Made by a program: the position numbers and the translations under genes. The notes beneath the pieces were generated by a model. The model searched no databases and had not been told where the DNA came from. It saw only the letters and a program-made list of their open reading frames with translations. This document shows positions 18,182-26,672 of a stretch of 64,000 bases of DNA, piece by piece. The DNA comes from Limosilactobacillus reuteri. Its GTDB lineage: Bacteria; Bacillota; Bacilli; Lactobacillales; Lactobacillaceae. The stretch is from contig NZ_CP139478.1 of NCBI RefSeq assembly GCF_034259105.1, positions 782,001-846,000 on the forward strand. Reading direction: 5' to 3'. How positions within the stretch are numbered: position 1 is the first letter of the stretch; the number at the start of each line of letters is the position of its first letter.

Positions 18182-19975
18182 ATGGATAATAATATTAAAA
18201 TTATTCCTTTTGGTGGTGTACGCGAAAATGGTAAAAATATGTACGCCGTTGAGATTGAAGACCAAATTTTCATTTTGGATACGGGGTTAAAATATCCTGA
18301 GAATGAATTAATGGGAATTGATGTTGTCATTCCTGACTGGGAATATCTTCGTGAACATAAGGACAAGATAGTCGGGGTATTCTTAACACACGGACATGCA
18401 GATTCAATTGGAGCACTCCCGTATTTCTTGATGGACTTTAATGTTCCGGTATTTGGAAGCGTGATGACGATTGCCTTAGCAAAGCTGGCAGTTAAAAACC
18501 ATAAGGAAGTTAAGAAGTTTAATGATTTTCATGTTGTTGATGCGTCAACAGCAATTGATTTTAATGATGTTACAGTTTCATTCTTCCAGACGACCCATAC
18601 TATTCCTGAAACTTTAGGGGTTGTTTTAGAAACTAAAGCAGGAAATATTGTTTACACTGGTGATTTTAAATTCGATCAGACAGCTAAAAAGGGTTATCAA
18701 ACAGACCTTGCTCGTTTAGCGGAAATTGGATCACAAGGTGTATTAGCACTTTTAAGTGATTCTGCTGGGGCCGGAATTACGGGTGCGTCTGCTCGTGAAC
18801 AAGATATTGGAGACTATATTAAAGAAACTTTTAAATATCAAAACGGTCGGATTATTGTTGCTAGTGTAGCTTCAAATATTATGCGTGTACAGCAGATTAT
18901 CAATGCTGCTGTAGCCGTTGGCCGGAAGATTGTTTTATCTGGAAAAGACATTGAACAAATTATTGATACAGCAATGTCTTTGGGAAAGTTACACTTACCA
19001 GATGACTTATTTATTAGTCGCAAGGAAGCAGAAAAACTCGAACCAAACCAAGTTGTTATTTTAGAAACTGGTAAAATGGGTGAACCGATTAAGTCATTAC
19101 AGCAAATTGCAAACGGCGATAATCCTAATTTACAATTAACGAGTACCGATCTTGTCTTTGTTACTACTACTCCTTCTTATGCGCAGGAGACTGAGGTACA
19201 AAAGACAAAAGATATGATTTATCGTACGGGAGCAGAGGTTAAATTTATTTCTGATGATTTGAATCCTTCTGGACATGCTAACCAAAATGATGAACAATTA
19301 ATGTTGAACTTCATGAAACCCAAGTTCTTCATTCCAATTCAAGGTGAATACCGTCTGTTAGATCGTCATGCGGAATTAGCAGAAGAAGTAGGAGTTCCAA
19401 AAGAAAATATCTTCCTCGTTAATAAGGGTGATGTTCTGACTTACAAAAATGGTAAATTCCATGTTGGAGAACATATTGATGTAAGTAATACTATGATTGA
19501 CGGAACAGGTGTCGGTGATATCGGTAATATTGTTTTACGAGATCGGCGCGTCCTGTCAGAGGATGGGATTTTTGTTGTGGTGGCAACTATTGATCGGAAA
19601 AAGAAAAAGATCGTTGCTCGACCACAAATTACATCACGAGGATTCGTGTTTGTAAAGACTAACCGTCAACTAATGCAACAGAGTGCTGACTTAGTTGAAA
19701 AGATTGTTCAAGAAAATCTAGATCAAAAGGAATTTGATTGGAGTCACTTGAAACAAGATGTTCGCGATAAATTAAACCGATTCTTGTTTGATCAAACTAA
19801 ACGGCATCCAGTTATTTTGCCAGTTATTATGGAGATTAATCAACATCAAAAGAAGATTAAAAACAATGTTGAGAAGAAAGAAGAGAAATCTGCGAAGTCA
19901 CGTTCAACGAAAGAACATCATCGTGGTCGTGGTAAAAACGAATGGCAAAAGAAAAGAAGTAGCTGTTTAATATAA
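18182..19975 (+). CDS. rnjB: Ribonuclease J2 (RNase J family)
   Basis: Metallo-beta-lactamase/beta-CASP ribonuclease of 597 aa, partner of RNase J1 in 5'-3' decay and mRNA maturation. N-terminal MBL fold with LTHGHADSIGALPYF: the canonical HxHxDH of J1 is HGHADS here, lacking the last His and the second acidic position, which is the form known for RNase J2. Later motifs are TTHTIPETLGV, VYTGDFKFDQT, and the beta-CASP/MBL motif SGHANQNDEQ. The C-terminus is lysine and arginine rich. The start at 18182 follows AAAGGAG. Assignment as J2 rather than J1 rests on that motif. Confidence 0.85.
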   Translation: MDNNIKIIPFGGVRENGKNMYAVEIEDQIFILDTGLKYPENELMGIDVVIPDWEYLREHKDKIVGVFLTHGHADSIGALPYFLMDFNVPVFGSVMTIALAKLAVKNHKEVKKFNDFHVVDASTAIDFNDVTVSFFQTTHTIPETLGVVLETKAGNIVYTGDFKFDQTAKKGYQTDLARLAEIGSQGVLALLSDSAGAGITGASAREQDIGDYIKETFKYQNGRIIVASVASNIMRVQQIINAAVAVGRKIVLSGKDIEQIIDTAMSLGKLHLPDDLFISRKEAEKLEPNQVVILETGKMGEPIKSLQQIANGDNPNLQLTSTDLVFVTTTPSYAQETEVQKTKDMIYRTGAEVKFISDDLNPSGHANQNDEQLMLNFMKPKFFIPIQGEYRLLDRHAELAEEVGVPKENIFLVNKGDVLTYKNGKFHVGEHIDVSNTMIDGTGVGDIGNIVLRDRRVLSEDGIFVVVATIDRKKKKIVARPQITSRGFVFVKTNRQLMQQSADLVEKIVQENLDQKEFDWSHLKQDVRDKLNRFLFDQTKRHPVILPVIMEINQHQKKIKNNVEKKEEKSAKSRSTKEHHRGRGKNEWQKKRSSCLI

Positions 19976-19987
19976 GTAATGTGAAGG

Positions 19988-20024
19988 GAGGCTGGGAGAA
20001 AACTTTCGTTTTTCTCCCAGCCTC
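19988..20024 (+). terminator. Dispersed GAGGCTGGG hairpin, copy 1 (terminator-like)
   Basis: Stem GAGGCTGGGAGAAAAC with a 17-base complementary arm and a TTTC loop, 12 bases after rnjB. It belongs to the same repeat family as 23883-23918 and 26349-26386. There is no long T tract directly behind it, so termination efficiency is uncertain. Confidence 0.7.
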
Positions 20025-20078
20025 AACTGCTTTTATGAACAATTGTATAAAGTAATGAAATAAAAAAGGGTGATAAAA

Positions 20079-20984
20079 ATGAAAGAAACCCAACAAGATC
20101 AATATCTCCAGGCTCAAAAATTAATTGCTGAAGAAAAATGGCAAGAAGCTAGTAATATTCTGGAAGATCTTATAAACGAGGTTGATGATTCAGAAATCGG
20201 TCGATTGACGATAATCGCTCTGTATCATTCTCAACAATATACCAGGGCTTGTACTTACTTGTTTGAGTATTTAGAAGTAATGTTTGATAGCTTGGCAGAT
20301 GCTCAAATTGCCATTAAAATTTTGTGTCAAAATGAATTATTTGTTTTAGCAAGACAGGTGATTAGTAGTCTTTCGCAATGGCAGGAAGATTTGCTGACAA
20401 TTGTTACAATGGGGGAGGAAAAATCTCGTCAAGAGTACCAGGAGACATTACAAACACGTTTGCGAGACTTTTATCATTTAGGAGATTACTCCCTTGAAGA
20501 GCAGCAAAGTAGGCTGCAGGCGGCTTTTAAACTTCCTTTAAATGAATTTATTACAGGCGCTAAATTCCTGCTTCGTGATCCCTACACTCATCCACTGGTA
20601 AAGTCTAGTTTGGTTGAGCTGCTTAGTAAGTTACAAGTTGCAGATCCAGTTACTGTTTATTGGCTAGATAAGAAAGAATATACAATTGTGCCAGCCGATA
20701 TTCAGCCTTTAAATTTATTGCCAATCGTTAGTGAAGGTAAGAGATTAATTAAGGAAAAGTGTGGAAATCAAAACCCGCAGACAGAAAAGCTGGCAATTCA
20801 AGAATTTCAATTACAGGTAATGTTTTTGTATCCGCGAATTAATCAAATTATTAAGGACATTGATGAATGGACAGACGTTTTAATCGCAAGAATAGAAGGA
20901 AAGAAAGTCGCAACAAATACAGTTTCTAGTACCTGGCAGGAACGACTAGGTAAGCAGATTGACGAATTAATAGAAAAACATTAG
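20079..20984 (+). CDS. TPR-like repeat protein of unknown function
   Basis: Cytoplasmic 301-aa helical protein. Helical-repeat pattern at the N-terminus (QYLQAQKLIAEEKWQEASNILEDLINE, LTIIALYHSQQYTRACTYLFEYLE) resembles tetratricopeptide units; the rest is Gln/Leu-rich helices with no catalytic motif. No signal peptide or membrane segment. The ATG at 20079 has AGGGTG six bases upstream, so the GTG at 20070 is rejected. Genes of this kind lie between an RNase J gene and tuf in lactobacilli as far as I recall; the function is not known to me. Confidence 0.7.
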   Translation: MKETQQDQYLQAQKLIAEEKWQEASNILEDLINEVDDSEIGRLTIIALYHSQQYTRACTYLFEYLEVMFDSLADAQIAIKILCQNELFVLARQVISSLSQWQEDLLTIVTMGEEKSRQEYQETLQTRLRDFYHLGDYSLEEQQSRLQAAFKLPLNEFITGAKFLLRDPYTHPLVKSSLVELLSKLQVADPVTVYWLDKKEYTIVPADIQPLNLLPIVSEGKRLIKEKCGNQNPQTEKLAIQEFQLQVMFLYPRINQIIKDIDEWTDVLIARIEGKKVATNTVSSTWQERLGKQIDELIEKH

Positions 20985-20993
20985 TCAAATACA

Positions 20994-21022
20994 TTTACAA
21001 ATGAACAGATAGTTGATATTAT
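20994..21022 (+). promoter_or_regulatory. Predicted sigma-A promoter of tuf
   Basis: TTTACA, 17 bases, TATTAT, with an extended -10 TGA directly before it. The leader to tuf would be about 135 bases. Confidence 0.55.
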
Positions 21023-21162
21023 ATTTAAGAATTCTTCTTCAGAGCCTAAGATTAAAGCTTTCAATTGGCGAAAAGAAGTTGTACAATATGTATAAGGGTA
21101 TGTCAGTCACCGAATCAGATGATCTGGCATTATACTTGTAAATTATCAGGAGGTTTTCATTA

Positions 21163-22353
21163 ATGGCTGAAAAAGAACATTATGAACGTACAAAACCCCA
21201 CGTTAACATTGGTACTATTGGCCACGTTGACCACGGGAAGACTACTTTAACTGCTGCTATTACAAAGGTATTGGCAGCCAAAGGTTTAGCAAAGGCAGAA
21301 GATTACGCTGATATCGATGCTGCTCCAGAAGAAAAGGAACGTGGTATCACTATCAACACTGCCCACGTTGAATACGAAACTGAAAAGCGTCACTACGCAC
21401 ACATCGATGCCCCTGGACACGCTGACTACGTTAAGAACATGATCACTGGTGCTGCACAAATGGATGGTGCTATCCTTGTTGTTGCTGCTACTGATGGTCC
21501 TATGCCACAAACTCGTGAACACATTCTTCTTGCTCGTCAGGTTGGTGTTCAATACATCGTTGTATTCTTGAACAAGACTGACTTAGTTGACGATGATGAA
21601 TTAGTTGACTTAGTTGAAATGGAAGTTCGTGACTTACTTAGCGAATACGATTTCCCTGGTGACGATGTTCCAGTTGTTCGTGGATCAGCTCTTAAGGCAC
21701 TTGAAGGTGACCCAGAACAAGAAAAAGTTATCCTTCACTTAATGGATGTTATTGATGACTACATTCCAACTCCAAAGCGTCCTACTGACAAGCCATTCAT
21801 GATGCCTGTCGAAGACGTATTTACTATCACTGGTCGTGGTACTGTTGCTTCTGGTCGTATTGACCGTGGTACTGTTAAGGTCGGTGACGAAGTTGAAATC
21901 GTTGGTTTAACTGAAGACGTTCTTAAGTCAACTGTTACTGGTTTGGAAATGTTCCACAAGACTCTTGATCTTGGTGAAGCTGGGGATAACGTTGGTGTAC
22001 TTCTTCGTGGTATTTCACACGACCAAATCCAACGTGGTCAAGTTTTGGCTGAACCAGGTTCAATCCAAACTCACAAGAACTTCAAGGGTGAAGTTTACGT
22101 TATGACTAAGGAAGAAGGGGGACGTCACACTCCATTCTTCTCAAACTACCGTCCACAATTCTACTTCCACACAACTGATGTTACTGGTACTATCGAATTA
22201 CCAGATGGTGTAGAAATGGTTATGCCTGGTGATAACGTTACATTCACTGTTAACTTACAAAAGCCAGTTGCTCTTGAAAAGGGTCTTAAGTTCACTATTC
22301 GTGAAGGTGGACACACTGTTGGTGCCGGTGTTGTATCCGACATCTTAGACTAA
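21163..22353 (+). CDS. tuf: Elongation factor Tu
   Basis: GTPase of 396 aa that brings aminoacyl-tRNA to the ribosome. G1 GHVDHGKTT, switch [16 protein letters not shown]3 [13 protein letters not shown]4 NKTD, followed by domains 2 and 3 to the typical end [16 protein letters not shown]. Strong ribosome binding site AGGAGG. The codon use is strongly biased (for example frequent cgt and gaa), as in highly expressed genes. Monocistronic with its own terminator. Confidence 0.98.
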   Translation: MAEKEHYERTKPHVNIGTIGHVDHGKTTLTAAITKVLAAKGLAKAEDYADIDAAPEEKERGITINTAHVEYETEKRHYAHIDAPGHADYVKNMITGAAQMDGAILVVAATDGPMPQTREHILLARQVGVQYIVVFLNKTDLVDDDELVDLVEMEVRDLLSEYDFPGDDVPVVRGSALKALEGDPEQEKVILHLMDVIDDYIPTPKRPTDKPFMMPVEDVFTITGRGTVASGRIDRGTVKVGDEVEIVGLTEDVLKSTVTGLEMFHKTLDLGEAGDNVGVLLRGISHDQIQRGQVLAEPGSIQTHKNFKGEVYVMTKEEGGRHTPFFSNYRPQFYFHTTDVTGTIELPDGVEMVMPGDNVTFTVNLQKPVALEKGLKFTIREGGHTVGAGVVSDILD

Positions 22354-22376
22354 TTTTTGAGTACAGATATGCTGAA

Positions 22377-22405
22377 AGGCTTGGGGAAACCCAAGTCTTT
22401 TTCTT
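22377..22405 (+). terminator. Intrinsic terminator of tuf
   Basis: GGCTTGGG / CCCAAGTC stem with a GAAA tetraloop followed by TTTTTCTTT. Confidence 0.85.
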
Positions 22406-22547
22406 TAACAAAAATATTTGAAAATAACTTGGGGATCAGCCGTCAATAAGTTGCAATTACTGGTCTCCTACGGTAAACTAATATAGTATGTAAAGACTAA
22501 TTATAAATATTAATTAGTCAAATTGATTTGTTATTGGAGGAAATAAA

Positions 22548-23858
22548 ATGTCAGCAAAATGGGAACGCGATAGCGATGCCAGCAAAGGTACATTGACATT
22601 TGAAATTGATGTCGACACTATTAACAAGGGAATTGACGAAGCTTTCGTTGAGACTCGTAAAAAGATCACTGTTCCGGGCTTCCGGAAGGGTCGTGTCCCT
22701 CGTCAAATCTTTAACCAAATGTACGGTGAAGAATCATTGTATCAAGATGCCTTAAACAAGGTATTACCTGATGCATATAACGAAGCAGTAAAGGAAACTA
22801 ACATTCAACCTGTAGATCAACCTAAGATTGATATTAAGAGCATGGAAAAGGGTCAACCATGGGTATTAACTGCTGAAGTTGACGTTATGCCAGAAGTTAA
22901 ATTAGGTGAATACAAGGGTATGGAAGTTTCTGCTCAAGACACCACTGTTACTGATGCTGATGTTGATGATGCACTTGAAACTAAGCGTCAACAACAAGCT
23001 GAACTTGTATTAAAAGAAGATAAGCCAGCCGAAAAGGGTGATACTGTCGTTATTGATTACAAGGGTAGCGTTGACGGTGAAGAATTTGATGGCGGTTCAG
23101 CTGAAAACTACTCACTAGAATTAGGTTCAGGCTCATTTATTCCAGGTTTTGAAGATCAATTAATCGGTCACAACGCTGATGAAGATGTTGATGTAAATGT
23201 TACCTTCCCAGAAGATTACCACGCTAAGAATCTTGCTGGCAAGGATGCACTTTTCAAGGTTAAGATTCACGAAATCAAGGAAAAGCAATTACCAGAACTT
23301 GACGATGATTTCGCTAAGGATGTTGACGAAGATGTTGATACTTTAGCTGAATTAAAGGAAAAGACTAAGAAGCAACTTCAAGAAGAAAAGGATAACCAAG
23401 CTAAGGCTGCTATTGAAGATGCTGCTATCAATAAGGCTGTTGCTAATGCAGAAATCCAAGATATTCCACAAGCAATGTTGGATGATGACACTAACCGTCA
23501 AATGCAACAATACTTAGCAGGAATGCAACAACAAGGTATCAGTCCTCAAATGTACTTCCAAATTACTGGTACAAAGGAAGAAGATTTGAAGAAGCAATTT
23601 GCTAATGATGCTGCTCAACGTGTAAAGACTAACCTTGTCTTAGAAGCAATTGTTGACGATGCTAACTTAGATGCTACTGATGAAGAAATTGCTAAAGAAA
23701 TTTCTGACCTTGCAAAGCAATACGGTATGGAAGAAGATGCTGTTAAGAAGGCATTATCTAAAGACATGTTAATGCATGATATTAAGATCCGTAAGGCTGT
23801 TGACTTAGTTGCTGATTCAGCAAAGCAAGTTAAGGATGACGAAAAGTCTGACAAGTAA
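22548..23858 (+). CDS. tig: Trigger factor
   Basis: Ribosome-bound chaperone and prolyl isomerase of 436 aa. N-terminal ribosome-binding domain has the signature VPGFRKGRVPRQIF (near residues 42-55); the FKBP-type PPIase domain lies about 160-245 (GDTVVIDYKGSVDGEEFDGG); the C-terminal chaperone arms are long helices. Ribosome binding site TTGGAGG. It precedes clpX, a conserved Firmicutes arrangement, but a hairpin of the GAGGCTGG family separates the two. Confidence 0.97.
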   Translation: MSAKWERDSDASKGTLTFEIDVDTINKGIDEAFVETRKKITVPGFRKGRVPRQIFNQMYGEESLYQDALNKVLPDAYNEAVKETNIQPVDQPKIDIKSMEKGQPWVLTAEVDVMPEVKLGEYKGMEVSAQDTTVTDADVDDALETKRQQQAELVLKEDKPAEKGDTVVIDYKGSVDGEEFDGGSAENYSLELGSGSFIPGFEDQLIGHNADEDVDVNVTFPEDYHAKNLAGKDALFKVKIHEIKEKQLPELDDDFAKDVDEDVDTLAELKEKTKKQLQEEKDNQAKAAIEDAAINKAVANAEIQDIPQAMLDDDTNRQMQQYLAGMQQQGISPQMYFQITGTKEEDLKKQFANDAAQRVKTNLVLEAIVDDANLDATDEEIAKEISDLAKQYGMEEDAVKKALSKDMLMHDIKIRKAVDLVADSAKQVKDDEKSDK

Positions 23859-23882
23859 TTTGTTAAATAATTACTAATCAAT

Positions 23883-23918
23883 GAGGCTGGAAGAAAACAG
23901 TAGTTTTCTTCCAGCCTC
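23883..23918 (+). terminator. Dispersed GAGGCTGGG hairpin, copy 2 (terminator-like)
   Basis: Perfect 16-bp stem GAGGCTGGAAGAAAAC / complement with an AGTA loop. Compared with copies 1 and 3 the third G-C pair of the GGG block is changed to A-T on both arms, a compensatory change. It lies between tig and clpX. Confidence 0.75.
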
Positions 23919-24035
23919 GCTATTTTAATCAAATATTAGTAAGATAAAGTAGAAAATAATTTACTGAGTAATTTAGTCGAAATTAAACAGTAATTTTGTT
24001 ATTATGTTTTAATAAGTCTTAGAGGAGGTTCATTT

Positions 24036-25286
24036 ATGTTTGAAGATACCACTGGTATGGATTCAGTTCACTGTTCATTTTGTGGAAAGTCCCAAGATGA
24101 AGTGAAAAAAATTGTTGCTGGTCCTGGCGTCTATATTTGTAACGAATGTGTTGACCTTTGTAAACAAATTATTGATCAGGAACTAGCAGAAGATGAAGCT
24201 AAAAAAGCTTTCCGTGTGCCAACTCCAGGAGAGATTGTTAACGAACTGGATGACTATGTAATCGGTCAAGGTGATGCTAAAAAAACATTAGCAGTTGCTG
24301 TTTATAACCACTATAAGCGGGTTAATGCAATGATGAGTGGCGATAATAATGATACAGAACTTCAAAAGAGCAACATTGCCGTAATTGGTCCAACTGGTTC
24401 TGGGAAAACCTATCTTGCCCAATCACTTGCGCGAATTCTAAATGTTCCGTTTGCAATTGCAGATGCTACAACTTTAACTGAAGCTGGATACGTTGGTGAA
24501 GACGTTGAAAATATTATCCTTAAATTACTTCAGGCTGCTGACTTTGATGTAGAACGTGCTGAAAAAGGAATCATTTACATTGATGAAATTGATAAAATCG
24601 CAAAGAAGAGTGAAAATGTATCAATTACGCGTGATGTTTCTGGAGAGGGGGTTCAACAAGCTCTTTTAAAGATTCTTGAAGGAACAATTGCTAATGTACC
24701 ACCTCAGGGAGGACGTAAGCATCCACAGCAAGAATTTATCCAAGTTGATACAAAGAATATCCTCTTTATTGTTGGGGGAGCCTTTGATGGAATCGAAACA
24801 ATTGTTAAGGAACGACTCGGTGATAAGACAATTGGATTTGGAACAGACTCACGAGAAGCTGAAGAGGTTACGGATAAAAATATTTTGCAACATGTTATCC
24901 CAGAAGACCTTCTTAAGTTTGGCTTGATTCCAGAATTTATTGGACGATTACCTGTGATGACTGCTCTTGAAAAACTTGATGAAGATGACCTTGTTCGAAT
25001 CCTTACTGAGCCAAAGAATGCATTAGTTAAGCAATATCAAGAGTTAATTCGCCTTGATGGAAGTAAGTTGACCTTTACTGATGGTGCATTACGAGCAATG
25101 GCACAACTAGCAATCAAGCGAAATACAGGTGCTCGTGGTCTCCGTTCGATTATTGAAGATGTAATGCGGGATGTAATGTTTGACTTGCCAAGTCGTAAAG
25201 ATGTAGAAAAGGTAATTATTGATAAACGATGTGTAACGCAACATACAGAACCTCGTTACGTTTTAAAGGATGAAAAAGCTTCTTAA
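24036..25286 (+). CDS. clpX: ClpX, ATPase subunit of ClpXP protease
   Basis: AAA+ unfoldase of 416 aa that feeds proteins to ClpP. N-terminal C4 zinc-binding domain (Cys13, Cys16, and CNECVDLC near 35-38), Walker A GPTGSGKT (about 118-125), Walker [12 protein letters not shown], sensor/box VII arginine [13 protein letters not shown], and the ClpP-binding IGF loop, seen as DKTIGFG. Ribosome binding site AGAGGAGG. It runs into engB after 17 bases, as in Bacillus. Confidence 0.97.
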   Translation: MFEDTTGMDSVHCSFCGKSQDEVKKIVAGPGVYICNECVDLCKQIIDQELAEDEAKKAFRVPTPGEIVNELDDYVIGQGDAKKTLAVAVYNHYKRVNAMMSGDNNDTELQKSNIAVIGPTGSGKTYLAQSLARILNVPFAIADATTLTEAGYVGEDVENIILKLLQAADFDVERAEKGIIYIDEIDKIAKKSENVSITRDVSGEGVQQALLKILEGTIANVPPQGGRKHPQQEFIQVDTKNILFIVGGAFDGIETIVKERLGDKTIGFGTDSREAEEVTDKNILQHVIPEDLLKFGLIPEFIGRLPVMTALEKLDEDDLVRILTEPKNALVKQYQELIRLDGSKLTFTDGALRAMAQLAIKRNTGARGLRSIIEDVMRDVMFDLPSRKDVEKVIIDKRCVTQHTEPRYVLKDEKAS

Positions 25287-25303
25287 TGAAATGAGGTAAG
25301 CAA

Positions 25304-25894
25304 ATGGAAGTTCACAATGTAGATTTAACAATCAGTGCCGTAAGTGATGAACAATATCCTAAAACAAATATTCCAGAAATTGCTTTAGTTGGTCGTTCAA
25401 ATGTTGGGAAGTCATCGTTGACAAATGTCTTAATCAACCGGCGCAATTTTGCTCATACGTCTAGTCAGCCAGGTAAAACCCAGACGTTAAATTTCTATGA
25501 CGTTGAGGATAAGGTATATTTTGTCGATGTTCCAGGATATGGGTATGCCAAAGTCTCGAAAAAAGAGCGAGAACGATTTGGAAAAATGATCGAACAATAC
25601 TTAACCCAACGTGAACAATTACGCGGAGTTATTCAATTAGTTGATGCACGGCATGAACCCACCCCTGATGATGTAAATATGTATAATTGGTTACAATATT
25701 ATAATATTCCAACATTAATCGTAGGGACAAAGATTGATAAGGTAAAACGAAGTACATGGAATCGCCAACTAAGCCTTATCAAAAAGACCCTTGATGTTGA
25801 GAGTTCAACACCGATTATTCTATTTTCAGCTACAGAGAAAAAGGGTAAAGATGATGTTTGGCAGTGGATTGAAGAGCGAATGGGGAAGAACTAA
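25304..25894 (+). CDS. engB: Ribosome biogenesis GTPase EngB/YsxC
   Basis: TRAFAC GTPase of 196 aa needed for 50S assembly. G1 GRSNVGKSS (about 29-37), switch FAHTSSQPGKTQTLNFY, G3 DVPGYGYAKVSKKER, G4 TKIDK. It starts with ATG after GAGGTAAG and is 17 bases downstream of clpX, in the clpX-engB pair. The following gene starts 2 bases after its stop. Confidence 0.96.
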   Translation: MEVHNVDLTISAVSDEQYPKTNIPEIALVGRSNVGKSSLTNVLINRRNFAHTSSQPGKTQTLNFYDVEDKVYFVDVPGYGYAKVSKKERERFGKMIEQYLTQREQLRGVIQLVDARHEPTPDDVNMYNWLQYYNIPTLIVGTKIDKVKRSTWNRQLSLIKKTLDVESSTPIILFSATEKKGKDDVWQWIEERMGKN

Positions 25895-25895
25895 G

Positions 25896-26195
25896 TTGGA
25901 TTTTAATGAATACCAAAATGCAGCAAAACGAACCTTATATGGGAATGAACAAGTTTTAACAAATTGTGCATTAGGATTAGCTGGTGAGTCAGGACAAGTC
26001 GTTGATTTAGTAAAAAACTATACTTTTCGTAGTCGAAAATTAGATCGTAAGGAACTAATCCACGAAATGGGTGATGTCTTATGGTATTTATCTCAAATTG
26101 CAGAATGGGCCGATATTCCATTTGAAGAGGTTGCCAAAGCAAATATTGAGGAATTAAATCAGCGCTATCCGACTGGTTTTAAAAAGCAAGATTAA
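25896..26195 (+). CDS. MazG-like nucleotide pyrophosphohydrolase
   Basis: Small all-alpha MazG-fold protein of 99 aa. It has the Mg-binding acidic helices of the family: LGLAGESGQVVDLVKN and ELIHEMGDVLWYLSQIAEW (ExxxD type). Such enzymes hydrolyse non-canonical or excess NTP/dNTP to the monophosphate; the exact substrate cannot be read from sequence. The start is TTG at 25896 with GGGGAAG about eight bases upstream; the longer reading frame into engB is out of context. Directly behind engB, so probably co-transcribed with clpX-engB. Confidence 0.78.
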   Translation: MDFNEYQNAAKRTLYGNEQVLTNCALGLAGESGQVVDLVKNYTFRSRKLDRKELIHEMGDVLWYLSQIAEWADIPFEEVAKANIEELNQRYPTGFKKQD

Positions 26196-26204
26196 AAATA
26201 GAGA

Positions 26205-26324
26205 GTGGAAAATAGCCTTCTCGACAAGGCGGTTGGCTAAGCTAGGGCGATGATTAGCACGGCACGGGCTGATTATCGTTCGTACTTAGACTCGAGCCTT
26301 GTGGCGACGCGAAGTTAGTTCCAC
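26205..26324. repeat. Nested inverted-repeat element (candidate structured RNA or MITE-like)
   Basis: Four pairs of complementary arms lie strictly nested: GTGGAA (26205) with TTCCAC (26319), ACAAGGC (26224) with GCCTTGT (26296), CTAAG (26237) with CTTAG (26285), and CGATGATTAGC (26248) with GCTGATTATCG (26268). Together they would fold into one long irregular hairpin of about 120 nt. Locally richer in G and C than its surroundings. No open reading frame of note. It follows the MazG-like gene and precedes a terminator-like hairpin. Confidence 0.6.
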
Positions 26325-26348
26325 GTTACTATTGTTCATAAAAGTAGT

Positions 26349-26386
26349 GGAGGCTGGGAGAAAACTTTTGTTTTCCCCCAGCCTCC
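26349..26386. terminator. Dispersed GAGGCTGGG hairpin, copy 3 (bidirectional terminator-like)
   Basis: Stem GGAGGCTGGGAGAAAAC with its 17-base complement (one A.C mismatch) and a TTTT loop. It lies between the plus-strand MazG-like gene and the minus-strand small gene, so it may end transcription from both sides. Confidence 0.7.
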
Positions 26387-26392
26387 TTTGCA

Positions 26393-26530
26393 TTATTTCT
26401 TTTCTTTATCCTTGCTATCTTTTTCTTTTTTATCGTCATTTTTTTTAGTTGCTTTTGGTTTTTTAGGATCAATCGCAAATTGATCAAATAATTTATCAAG
26501 CTGTTCGCTTCTTCTAGTAACTAATCCCAT
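26393..26530 (-). CDS. Small lysine-rich protein, 45 aa
   Basis: Minus-strand frame of 45 codons: MGLVTRRSEQLDKLFDQF, a short Asp-Pro-Lys segment, then a tail made almost only of Lys, Asp and Glu. It resembles the short proteins annotated in lactic acid bacteria as SPJ_0845 family; that match is from memory. A weak AAAGGC lies about seven bases before the ATG. Below the size of most gene calls. The folded N-terminal segment and the highly charged tail look like a genuine small protein and not a chance frame. Function unknown. Confidence 0.6.
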   Translation of the reverse strand: MGLVTRRSEQLDKLFDQFAIDPKKPKATKKNDDKKEKDSKDKEKK

Positions 26531-26608
26531 TTTTTTAGCCTTTTTTTATATTTGACAAAATGCTAGCATAAATTTTGCTAAATGTACAATTATTTCTAAA
26601 CACTTTCT

Positions 26609-26638
26609 TTGCCTTAATGATGATTTTTCAGATATAAT
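26609..26638 (+). promoter_or_regulatory. Predicted sigma-A promoter of uvrC
   Basis: TTGCCT, 18 bases, TATAAT, 34 bases before the uvrC start. No LexA-type box was seen close to it. Confidence 0.55.
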
Positions 26639-26672
26639 ATATTGTTAGATAATTTTTCGGAGGGATTTTGCG

